From Deltaproteobacteria bacterium (GTDB lineage: Bacteria > Desulfobacterota > Desulfobulbia > Desulfobulbales > Desulfurivibrionaceae): DNA of 40,513 nucleotides. The translations under genes and the position numbers were made by a program. Below the pieces are notes generated by a model. That model saw only the letters and a list, made by a program, of their open reading frames with translations, searched no databases and was not told where the DNA came from. The DNA lies in NCBI GenBank assembly GCA_021847425.1, contig JAJZRF010000027.1:1-40513 (forward strand), read 5' to 3'. Shown here piece by piece: positions 34,301 through 40,513 of this stretch. Each line of letters begins with the position of its first letter. Position 1 is the first letter of the stretch.

Positions 34301-35047
34301 CAGAGCACCAGACAGACCCTGTTGCGGCTGTATTGCAATGAGTTTACCCTGCAGGTCAAGGCGATGCGCAAGGACCTGGCCATCCCCCGCGCCCACTGGG
34401 CGCTGTACGAGGGGCTTGCCACCCACGAGCAGATCAACGAAGAGCTGTGGCATTTTATTCTCTATTCGGTCTTTGCCATCCGCGACGGCCTGGTGCCCTC
34501 TGCCGGGCAGTTTGCAGCCAAGGTCGAGGAGGTGCGGAAACAGGGGCTTTCCCCGCTGTGCCGGGAGATCTTCAGCGAGGTCGAGCGGGTCTTGCAGGAG
34601 CGGCGGACAACCCTGGACGCCATTGCCAAATTTTCCGCCCTGCCGGGCAAGCCGGGCGGGGCCGGGCAAGGAGAGCGGTTTGCCGAGTACCGCAGGCAGG
34701 TGTCCATTATTGTGCCGACTGATTTTCTGCAATGGGTCGCCAGACCGCGTCTGCCTGCGATGTGCCGGTATCTCAAGGCGTTGCGCATCCGGGTGGAACG
34801 GGCCCAGGTTTCACCGGCCAAGGATGCGCTCAAGGCGCGGCAGGTTGCCACCCATGAGGAGCGTCATGCCCTGGCCACGGGCGGGGAAAACCTCTCTGCC
34901 GAGCTTGCCGAACACCTGCGGGAATACCGGGAGATGATCGAGGAGTACAAGGTCTCGCTCTTTGCCCAGGAGTTGGGGACAGCCTATCCTGTCTCGGAAA
35001 AGCGGTTGGATAAAAAGTGGCGTGAAATTGAGTCCCATCAGTACTGA
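31304..35047 (+). CDS. hrpA: HrpA, DEAH-box ATP-dependent RNA helicase
   Basis: 1247-residue cytoplasmic helicase; in E. coli HrpA acts in mRNA processing and rescue of stalled ribosomes. Motifs: Walker A GETGSGKT (30-37), TQPRRIAAIAVAERV (Ia), DEAH (126-129), TSAT (near 157-160), VATNVAETSITVPGI (V) and QRKGRCGRVGPG (VI, from Gln331). A winged-helix/ratchet, OB-fold and a long C-terminal DUF3418 region (about 620-1247) follow, the part that marks bacterial HrpA. Length is near the E. coli protein (1300). ATG 31304 gives the natural start MHYPAELPI, though its ribosome binding site is weak; a GTG at 31280 and TTG at 31229 are alternatives. It stands alone and is followed by a weak hairpin with a T-run. 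Confidence 0.95.
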   Translation: MHYPAELPITAHRQEIVAAIRTSQVVIIAGETGSGKTTQLPKMCLEAGRGGRRRIGCTQPRRIAAIAVAERVAEELGPQAAIVGYKIRFKDQTGRNTRLKFMTDGILLAEAHHDRNLSAYDTIIIDEAHERSLNIDFLLGLLKQLLVRRPDLTLLITSATIDTARFAKHFSNAPVIEVSGRSYPVEVRYQPLDPAKEEEGEQSYVDQAVEAVHALCRDEGPGDILVFMPAERDILETVESLHARLGNGRDLSASVVLPLFGRLSPGDQKKIFQPVKGRKIVVATNVAETSITVPGIRFVVDTGLARLASYNVRARTSKLPIVPVSRASCDQRKGRCGRVGPGVCIRLYSEEDYLNRPEYTPPEILRTNLAEVILRMTSLRLGDPAKFPFLDPPSGRAIQDGYGLLAELGALDRQRRLTAHGRLMARLPLDPRISRMIIEARDQNALREVTIIAAGLSIQDPRVRPAGKEAAADAAHARFSKTPSDFLFFLALWDAYHATFDKLQSLSRMRKFCVSHYLSFLRMREWRDIHEQISQVLGEEPGFAMNTQPATPEAIHRAILSGNLRNIAVKKEKNLYQTGGGREVMIFPGSTQYGKTGDWLMAAELVETSRLYARTVAGIEPEWIEPLAGELCRASYSEPHWEKGRGQVVAFAKVSLFGLVIVPRRKVNYGPIKPEEARQIFIQSALIEGELKGEYPFLAANTALVAELQDMEDRLRLRTIMVDDQALFDFYEERLGPEVRDQRSLNQWLKDPQARARLVMTADDIRRQLPEAAVLEQFPLFLVAGECELALSYRFAPGEEDDGVTARIPLSLATHLRPELFEWLVPGMLAEKVTFLLKGLPKGLRRQLVPIPQTAAEIVRDLPFGRGSLYRALEQVIADSFKLRIGGRDWPLADLPPHLRFRFSLLDGQGKEVSVTRDFNALQGEATGQAGAFSPGQMAGLKKRWEQRNLTPAQFEQPPATLPVPGANGTLQGYVYPGLCFDEQEGVGQHLFMEESEARQSTRQTLLRLYCNEFTLQVKAMRKDLAIPRAHWALYEGLATHEQINEELWHFILYSVFAIRDGLVPSAGQFAAKVEEVRKQGLSPLCREIFSEVERVLQERRTTLDAIAKFSALPGKPGGAGQGERFAEYRRQVSIIVPTDFLQWVARPRLPAMCRYLKALRIRVERAQVSPAKDALKARQVATHEERHALATGGENLSAELAEHLREYREMIEEYKVSLFAQELGTAYPVSEKRLDKKWREIESHQY

Positions 35048-35063
35048 GTACTCTGTATTTTTT
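35040..35063 (+). terminator. Possible weak terminator after hrpA
   Basis: AGTAC-TGA-GTACT (35040-35052), a short 5-bp stem that includes the hrpA stop codon in its loop, followed 5 nt later by TTTTTT (35058-35063). The stem is short, so termination may be partial. Confidence 0.35.
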
Positions 35064-35186
35064 CTGTTTTATTGCTTTTTGATGTAAAAAAGTTCGGAAT
35101 TCTGATAGGTTATTGCCTCCTGCGGGTGTATCTATTGTTGAAATCTGTCGCGGGTTCTGGTTGTTATGGGGAAATCCGGAGTGTTC

Positions 35187-36905
35187 ATGCCAGACTTGGA
35201 AATCCAGGAATTATTCAATGCCGTGCAGACAGGGCTTTTGCTCTGCGACCACGACTGCCGGTTTGTCTTTGCCAATACCGTTGCCCTGGATTTTTTCAGC
35301 AGGGCAGGGCTGGAGATGAGCGACCAACCCTGTCACAAGGCTTTGTTCGGCAGTGACGCACGATGCGAGGGGTGCCTGGCCGGCGGAGAAAATCAGGCGG
35401 CCGGCATGCGCCATGCCTTGACCATCAAGGGGCAGGGCGGAGACATCTATCTGAAGGTTTTCTGTCAGGGCTGGCGGAAACAGTACCTGCTCACCATCCA
35501 CGAAGTAACCCAGGAGATTAGCTTGCTCCGGCGTAGCGATCTTGACCGGAAGGAGTTGCAGGCCAAGAATATGCTCCTTGAGCGCCGCCGTCGCCTGAAC
35601 CAGGAAGAGCAGGAGTTTTTGTCCCAGCTCATGGACAATCTCCCGGACGCCCTGATTGCGGTGGACGATAATTTTCTGGTGCAGCGGCAGAACAAGGCTG
35701 TTCTGGATATGTTCCCCAGCCAAAGCATAAGCCATTGCTATACCCTCTTCGGCAACAGTGCCCCATGTCCTGATTGCCCTGCCCAACGCGGGTTCAGCGA
35801 GGCCAATGGCCAGAAGAAAAGCCATGAAACCGGGGGGCGGGTCTATACGGAAATTTTTTCCGTCGCTCCCAACGGCAAAGGGGGGCTGCTCCTGTTTCGG
35901 GATAATACGCGGCAGGTCGATCTTATTGGCCAGATCCGCGGGCAACGTGAAGAGATTGCAAGTAAAAACAAGGTGCTGTCGCTTCTTGTCGATTTCGGCA
36001 TCTACCTGCAGAAGGGAACCGGCATCAAGGATGTGGCCGGGTATTTCCTCGACGCGATTTTACCGGATCTCCATGCCGGGGCGGCCGGTCTCATAATCAA
36101 TGACATCCGGGCGGGCAACATCTGGCTTTCCCATCAGAGCGGGATGACGACCGAGGAGTGGAAGACCGTGACCAAGGCTTGCATGTCGCGGGATTTGCAG
36201 CGATTCAAGTCCGACGGCCTTCTTGTCGATACGGTTCTTCCCTGGCGGAAAAGCAGTCAGATCCCTTTGGTGGGAGCCCAGGGTCAGCGGGTGGGGCTGG
36301 TGCTGCTGGAAGGCAGTCTTGAACCGGAAGCGCTGGAGGTCCTTCGCCTGGTCACGGAACCGATGGGCGCTTATTTTCAAAATCAGCTCCTGTTGCGCCA
36401 GCTTGAGGAAAAGGCAAACAGGGATGCCCTGACCGGACTTTTCAACCGCGGTTATCTGACCCAGGCCCTGGAGGAGGAACAGGAAAAACTTCGTGGATAC
36501 GGAATCCATTATGCCTTGGTGCTGGGAGACATCAATCAGCTCAAGAAGATCAATGACCAGTATGGGCATGAAACCGGCGACCGGCTGATTGTCACCGTTG
36601 CCGAGGCCTTAAAGAGTACCCTGCGTAATACCGATATTGCGGCACGGACCGGGGGCGACGAATTCATTGTCCTGCTTACCAACAGCACGGAGGATGATGC
36701 GAGTTGTTTTATCGAACGCTTGCAGGAGCAGGTTTTTTCCGGCCTCAATATTCGCTTGCCGGACGGCACGGAGTTCCCGGTCACGGTCAGCCTGGGCAAA
36801 GCCGGCACGGACAGGCATCCTCCCGAGGTACTGGCCAAGGAGGCGGACAGGCAGATGTATGCCGCAAAAGAGCGGTTTTACGCTACGGCGCCGCGCTACC
36901 GCTAA
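35187..36905 (+). CDS. PAS-PAS-GAF-GGDEF diguanylate cyclase
   Basis: 572-residue soluble enzyme that makes cyclic di-GMP from two GTP. PAS1 (about 5-100) contains CHKALFGSDARCEGC; PAS2 (about 150-240) contains CYTLFGNSAPCPDC; a GAF-like domain follows (about 260-405); and then the GGDEF domain (about 410-565). The active-site motif GGDEF is intact (489-493), and an RxxD inhibitory site, RNTD (480-483), lies five residues before it, so product inhibition is expected. The two Cys-x9/10-Cys-x2-Cys signatures in the PAS domains suggest a metal or redox input. ATG 35187 is preferred over 35166 because GGAG lies 5 nt before it. It sits between hrpA and cheZ, which fits a role in motility control. 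Confidence 0.93.
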   Translation: MPDLEIQELFNAVQTGLLLCDHDCRFVFANTVALDFFSRAGLEMSDQPCHKALFGSDARCEGCLAGGENQAAGMRHALTIKGQGGDIYLKVFCQGWRKQYLLTIHEVTQEISLLRRSDLDRKELQAKNMLLERRRRLNQEEQEFLSQLMDNLPDALIAVDDNFLVQRQNKAVLDMFPSQSISHCYTLFGNSAPCPDCPAQRGFSEANGQKKSHETGGRVYTEIFSVAPNGKGGLLLFRDNTRQVDLIGQIRGQREEIASKNKVLSLLVDFGIYLQKGTGIKDVAGYFLDAILPDLHAGAAGLIINDIRAGNIWLSHQSGMTTEEWKTVTKACMSRDLQRFKSDGLLVDTVLPWRKSSQIPLVGAQGQRVGLVLLEGSLEPEALEVLRLVTEPMGAYFQNQLLLRQLEEKANRDALTGLFNRGYLTQALEEEQEKLRGYGIHYALVLGDINQLKKINDQYGHETGDRLIVTVAEALKSTLRNTDIAARTGGDEFIVLLTNSTEDDASCFIERLQEQVFSGLNIRLPDGTEFPVTVSLGKAGTDRHPPEVLAKEADRQMYAAKERFYATAPRYR

Positions 36906-37076
36906 TCTGGAGACATGCTGGTATTTGGCTGAAAATACGGATATTTTTTTGTGTCTGGCAGTTCATAGAGGTTGCTTTCTCCATGCTCTTTCTGTAGAGT
37001 TTCTCAGTGTAACAGTTGACTCCTCTGCGGACCCGGTTGAATTCTAATATTTTTTACCAAAGAAGCAGTGAACAGC

Positions 37077-37712
37077 ATGAAAAAAACAAACAATTCACAC
37101 TTTGAAAAAAGTATAGCCTCCCTGGTGGAGATTACTGATTCTTTCCTGCGGGGAGACTACAAGGGCGATGTGCCCGAGGTTGATGCCGAGGGGTTGCTTT
37201 CCTTGCTGGCCAAGAAGATCAACGCCATGCTGGTCAACATGAAGACCGTGCAGGTGCCCTTGGCCAATGCCGGAGAGCAGGCGCCCTTTGTGGTGAGCCA
37301 CGCCCAGGATGTGGTGCAGCTCATGGAGCAGTCCACCGGGGCTGTTCTTGATAAGTCCGACAAGATTATCATGCATGTCGAGGAGCTTGAGAACATGCTT
37401 CGTCAGGCAGGCGGGAACAGCGCCCAGGCCAGGGCGGCCATTGTCGAGATGAAAGCCGCTCTGTACGATATCATTGCTTCCCAGTCCTATCAGGATGTTG
37501 CCCGGCAGAAGATGGAGAAAATCATTGTTGATCTTAACCAGATCCGTGACTGGCTCATTGAGGTTCTGGTGATTCTCAATATCAAGAAGGATGGTTCCCT
37601 GGAAAACCTGGAAAAAAAGAAGGAATTGCTGCGCGAGGTCCATGCCCCCAGCGCTCCTTCTTCCCTCAAGCAGGATCTGGTCGACGACCTGTTGTCCGAG
37701 TTCGGGTTCTGA
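37077..37712 (+). CDS. cheZ: CheZ, CheY-phosphate phosphatase
   Basis: 211 residues (E. coli CheZ 214), almost wholly helical. The catalytic helix reads IIASQSYQDVARQKM, with Asp140 and Gln144 matching E. coli Asp143 and Gln147, the residues that position water to remove phosphate from CheY. The C-terminal tail QDLVDDLLSEFGF closely matches the E. coli CheY-binding peptide. Both together make the call firm even though the rest is divergent. ATG 37077 is taken; a GTG three codons upstream (37068) follows AGAAG and is an alternative. No che or flagellar gene is adjacent in the window; the neighbour is a diguanylate cyclase, so the pair may link cyclic di-GMP and chemotaxis. Confidence 0.92.
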   Translation: MKKTNNSHFEKSIASLVEITDSFLRGDYKGDVPEVDAEGLLSLLAKKINAMLVNMKTVQVPLANAGEQAPFVVSHAQDVVQLMEQSTGAVLDKSDKIIMHVEELENMLRQAGGNSAQARAAIVEMKAALYDIIASQSYQDVARQKMEKIIVDLNQIRDWLIEVLVILNIKKDGSLENLEKKKELLREVHAPSAPSSLKQDLVDDLLSEFGF

Positions 37713-37786
37713 ATCCTAGAGCTTGTCCGTAAAGAGATCTTTGCCGCTCGCAGCCAGCTTTTGGCCGTCTTGCCCCCCTCACCCGC

Positions 37787-38569
37787 CTACCTCCGTATCC
37801 CCTTTTTTTCGCCAAACTGCAGTTCCGCGTCCGAGGCCCGGACATAGACAGGCACAGCCGTGGCCGGGTCCAGAAATGAACCCTGCCGGAAAAGACGCCA
37901 GGCTGCGGAACCAATGCTCGCTGCCCTGGCAAAACAGATCTCCGGGGGAGCAAGGCAGGCGAGTTCCCCCAAGCGTTCCTTGAGCATCCGGCCATAGAGG
38001 GGCAGGCCGTCGCCCACCAGCAGGGTGGGGGTGGTAATGAATTCCGGCAAGCGTTCCGGCTTGATTACCATGGCCTCGGTGACTTTTTCCGGGATACCTT
38101 CCCGGTTGCAACGGTACAGGGCGGTGTAGATCTCTTTTTTCCGGGCATCAACCACCGGGCAGATGGGCAGGGAGGAAAAGGGAAACTGGCTGGCAAGCCC
38201 GGTGAGGGTTTCCACCCCGATGAGTGGTTTTTCTGCGGCCAGGCATAACCCCTTGGCTGTACTCAGGGCGATGCGCAGGCCTGTAAAGCTTCCGGGGCCA
38301 AGGCCGACGGCAATGGCCCCGATCTGGGGCCAGCCCAGCTGGCACTGGGCAAGGATCCAGTGTATCCCGGCCAGCAGGCTGCGTGAATGACTGGTGGTTG
38401 CTTTTGCGCGTCCAGGCCCCGGCGGCGGCATGAGTCCATCCATGGAGATTGCCGTGTTGAGGGAATACTCGGCCAGGCAGCGGTCTTCCGCAACCAAGGC
38501 CAGGCTGCCGCAGGTGGTGGCGGTTTCCAGGGCGAGAATGACGGGCGCGGATGCGGAAGGGGGGGGCAT
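37787..38569 (-). CDS. tsaB: TsaB, tRNA threonylcarbamoyladenosine synthesis protein
   Basis: 260-residue cytoplasmic ASKHA-fold protein (YeaZ) that forms the core of the TsaBDE complex making t6A37 on ANN-decoding tRNAs. ILALETATTCGSLAL opens the phosphate-1 region; SHSRSLLAGI and the family hallmark GLGPGSFTGLRIALSTAKGL follow, then PVVDARKKEIYTALY. TsaB itself is not catalytic. It carries an insert (MDGLMPPPGPGRAKA) before SHSR that is longer than in E. coli. The ATG at 38569 follows GAGG with good spacing and lies 8 bp after the rseP stop; a TTG at 38581 is unlikely. It is the last gene of the dxr-rseP-tsaB run visible here. Confidence 0.94.
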   Translation of the reverse strand: MPPPSASAPVILALETATTCGSLALVAEDRCLAEYSLNTAISMDGLMPPPGPGRAKATTSHSRSLLAGIHWILAQCQLGWPQIGAIAVGLGPGSFTGLRIALSTAKGLCLAAEKPLIGVETLTGLASQFPFSSLPICPVVDARKKEIYTALYRCNREGIPEKVTEAMVIKPERLPEFITTPTLLVGDGLPLYGRMLKERLGELACLAPPEICFARAASIGSAAWRLFRQGSFLDPATAVPVYVRASDAELQFGEKKGIRR

Positions 38570-38577
38570 TGCCTGCC

Positions 38578-39648
38578 TCAACCCCCATTGCCGAGAAAAC
38601 GAAAATCGTTGTAGAAGACAAAGAGCATTAGGGAAACAAGCAGGATCAAGCCGACCATTTGAAGGCGTTCCCGGGTTTCCACGCTCAACGGCTTGCGGCG
38701 GATGGCCTCAACAACGAAAAAGACAAGATGACCGCCATCCAGAATGGGAATGGGGAAAAGATTCAGCACCCCAAGGCTGACGCTGAGAAGACCGGTAAAA
38801 TGCAGCAGGTTGACCCAGCCGGCCGCCATCTGTTGTCCGGCCATTTGGGCTATGCGGATGGGGCCGCCCAGTTCGCTGGCCGGGACCACCTTCTGGATGA
38901 TCTTGATAATGCCCAGAAGGGTTATCTTGATCAGGGTCCAGGTATGCAGCGCTCCGGTCTGCAGCGCCTCGCCCGGGGAGATATGGATCAGCTCGTCGGC
39001 GACCCGTATGCCGAGCATGTAGCGGGTGTCGATCACCTCGCCGAAGATGTTTTTGTCCTGTTCCATTTTCGGCTGCCCGGTAATGGTCAGGGTCTGGTCG
39101 CCCCGCCGGACTACGAGGGTCACGGGGTTTCCTCCGCTGAGCTTGATGAGGCGCGCGACCTCGGTCCATTCCTTGACCGGGGCGTTGTTGATGCTCAGAA
39201 TAAGATCGTTTGCGGCGAGGCCGGCCTTGTCCGCCGGAGAGCCAACGGTTACGGCGCCGATTCTGGACTCATTGACCGGCAGGAAAATGCCCATGACCGC
39301 AAAGATGAACGAAAAGAGCAGAACCGCAAAAATGAGATTGAAGAGCGGGCCGGCGAAGACCACCAGGAAACGCTGCCAGATGGCCTTGTGCGAAAAGGAA
39401 AAACGCTCCTGGCCGCTGGCCACCTCATCGGTGAGGCTTTCGCCGTACATCTTTACGTAGCCGCCAAGGGGGAAGGCGCTTACCAGGTATTCGGTATCGC
39501 CTATCGTCCACCCAAACACCTTGGGCCCGAACCCCAGGGAAAATTTGAGAACCCGGATGCCGAACAGCTTGGCGCAGAGAAAATGGCCGAATTCGTGGAT
39601 GAAGATAAGAGGGCCAAGGACGAGGATGAAGGCAAAAATAGAGTTCAT
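38578..39648 (-). CDS. rseP: RseP, site-2 intramembrane metalloprotease
   Basis: 356-residue inner-membrane zinc protease that cleaves TM segments of anti-sigma factors and leftover signal peptides. Zinc motif HEFGH (His18-His22) lies in TM1, and the partner Asp is in IPILDGGHLVFF near residue 300. One PDZ domain is seen (about 115-200; VTVGSPADKAGLAANDLILSIN), whereas E. coli RseP (450 residues) has two. Other family features are FGPKVFGWTIGDTEY, SAFPLGGYVKM and a C-terminal hydrophobic helix. It starts 14 bp after the dxr stop, the conserved dxr-rseP order, and is followed closely by tsaB. No anti-sigma factor gene is in the window. Confidence 0.96.
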   Translation of the reverse strand: MNSIFAFILVLGPLIFIHEFGHFLCAKLFGIRVLKFSLGFGPKVFGWTIGDTEYLVSAFPLGGYVKMYGESLTDEVASGQERFSFSHKAIWQRFLVVFAGPLFNLIFAVLLFSFIFAVMGIFLPVNESRIGAVTVGSPADKAGLAANDLILSINNAPVKEWTEVARLIKLSGGNPVTLVVRRGDQTLTITGQPKMEQDKNIFGEVIDTRYMLGIRVADELIHISPGEALQTGALHTWTLIKITLLGIIKIIQKVVPASELGGPIRIAQMAGQQMAAGWVNLLHFTGLLSVSLGVLNLFPIPILDGGHLVFFVVEAIRRKPLSVETRERLQMVGLILLVSLMLFVFYNDFRFLGNGG

Positions 39649-39662
39649 AGGGTTTTTCGGCT

Positions 39663-40513
39663 TTAGGAAGTTAAGGTTGTGTGCCCCGGCGGCAGCGCGG
39701 GACTGAGAACGTCTTTGCCAAGGCGCTGTTGAGTTTGCATGCGCAGGGCTTCGATAATGGAGGCTGCCTGCATCCGGGCGGCCAGGTCGGCGTCAAGTAT
39801 TGCGGTCAGGGTGGCCGCCTCTTCCCTGGGCAGACGGCTCACCGTTTCCGCAACCACCAGGGCGATTTCCGGAAAACGGATGGTGCCAGCGAGAAAGGCC
39901 TCAACCGCCACTTCGTTGGCGGCGTTGAGCACGGCGGGGAGGCTCCCTCCCCGTTTGCATACCTGATAGGCGAGTTTCAGGGCGGGGAATTTCTCAAAAT
40001 CCGGCCGGGAAAAACTCAAATCCGATGCCAATGCCAGGTTCAGACGCGGCATATTCATCCGCAACCGTTCCGGGTAGGACAGGGCATAGGCAATGGGGAT
40101 GCGCATGTCCGGAACCCCCAGCTGGGCGATCACCGAGCCGTCAACGTATTCCACCATGGAATGGACAATGCTCTGCGGGTGGATGAGAACCTCGATATCC
40201 TCGACCCCGATATCAAAAAGCCAGCGGGCCTCAATGACCTCCAGCCCTTTGTTCATCAGGGTGGCGGAGTCGATGGAGATCTTTTTACCCATCTCCCAGT
40301 TGGGGTGATTCAAAGCCTGTTCAGGGGTGACGGCCCAGAGATCGCGTTCGGCCAGATTGCGGAACGGCCCGCCGGAAGCGGTGAGGATGAGCTTGCTGAC
40401 ATCCGCTTTTTTCCCGGCTTCCAGCGCCTGGGCAATGGCGCTGTGTTCGCTGTCAATGGGCAGCAGGGTAACTTTGCTCCGTTTTACCGCAGCCATGACC
40501 AGGTGGCCGGCCA
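39663..40513 (-). CDS. dxr: Dxr (IspC), 1-deoxy-D-xylulose 5-phosphate reductoisomerase, 5' end beyond the window
   Basis: About 283 codons of the C-terminal part; the frame is open to the right edge (residues AGHLV precede Met at 40496). The enzyme uses NADPH and a divalent metal to make 2-C-methyl-D-erythritol 4-phosphate, the committed step of the MEP isoprenoid pathway. Visible motifs are [11 protein letters not shown] (metal-site Asp and Glu), LTASGGPF, the flexible loop [47 protein letters not shown], and [13 protein letters not shown] with its substrate-binding Asn and Glu. The NADPH-binding N-terminus is off the edge. It is followed by rseP after 14 bp, as in many bacteria. Confidence 0.97.
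   Translation of the reverse strand, partial: AGHLVMAAVKRSKVTLLPIDSEHSAIAQALEAGKKADVSKLILTASGGPFRNLAERDLWAVTPEQALNHPNWEMGKKISIDSATLMNKGLEVIEARWLFDIGVEDIEVLIHPQSIVHSMVEYVDGSVIAQLGVPDMRIPIAYALSYPERLRMNMPRLNLALASDLSFSRPDFEKFPALKLAYQVCKRGGSLPAVLNAANEVAVEAFLAGTIRFPEIALVVAETVSRLPREEAATLTAILDADLAARMQAASIIEALRMQTQQRLGKDVLSPALPPGHTTLTS

Noticed and set aside
36997..37030. Flagellar sigma28-like -35 box (TAGAGTTT) before cheZ
   Set aside because: The expected GCCGATAA-type -10 is absent at the right spacing.

Overview
This window is a stretch of ordinary bacterial chromosome from a Gram-negative organism: it encodes two-partner secretion, an outer-membrane-type lipoprotein, RseP and CheZ. The mix of genes (PAS/GGDEF and hybrid-kinase proteins with Cys-x2-Cys signatures, a U32 protein, a SEC-C protein, a stand-alone C4 module normally fused to sensors, a CheZ with its CheY-binding tail) looks most like Desulfobacterota, perhaps Desulfobulbales. 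That placement is inference from gene content; no rRNA or tRNA gene was seen.

Layout. 1-6661 (minus): a two-partner secretion operon. The transporter TpsB (5006-6661) is followed 15 bp later by the start of a very large filamentous-haemagglutinin-like TpsA, which runs off the left edge inside a tandem 19-residue Cys/Pro repeat array. 6914-10121: a DUF493/YbeD protein, then a divergent copper pair, copZ (minus) and copA (plus). 10247-12761 (plus): a LysM protein, then an HDOD signalling protein overlapping by 4 bp a small coiled-coil/C4 protein. 12838-15169 (minus): nitroreductase, lipoprotein, coaBC. 15345-16881 (plus): tatD and yggS. 16995-17360 (minus): a small CpxP/Spy-like periplasmic protein. 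17626-19905 (plus): a U32 protein resembling RlhA. 20051-23858 (minus): an unusual bifunctional penicillin-binding protein, a SEC-C protein and an FmdB-type zinc ribbon. 24210-26768 (plus): a zinc-ribbon/TM/pentapeptide-repeat protein. 26808-30917 (minus): a four-PAS hybrid histidine kinase and a divergent actin-fold (ASKHA) protein with a strong terminator between them. 31304-37712 (plus): hrpA, a PAS/GAF/GGDEF diguanylate cyclase, cheZ. 37787-40513 (minus): dxr, rseP, tsaB, an envelope/isoprenoid/tRNA-modification housekeeping cluster.

How the genes fit together. Much of the window concerns the cell envelope (adhesin export, peptidoglycan synthesis and binding, periplasmic chaperone-like protein, RseP, lipoprotein) and signal transduction (HDOD, hybrid kinase, diguanylate cyclase, CheZ). 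The best leads are: (i) the TpsA C-terminal Cys/Pro repeat array, with signs of recent 171-bp and 114-bp expansions and two G8 tracts just before it; (ii) the uncharacterised actin-like protein with its own terminator; (iii) the long pentapeptide protein anchored behind two zinc ribbons; (iv) several perfect dyads in intergenic spaces. I found no CRISPR array, prophage, transposase or insertion sequence. All coordinates and motifs come from reading the sequence; no database search was run.
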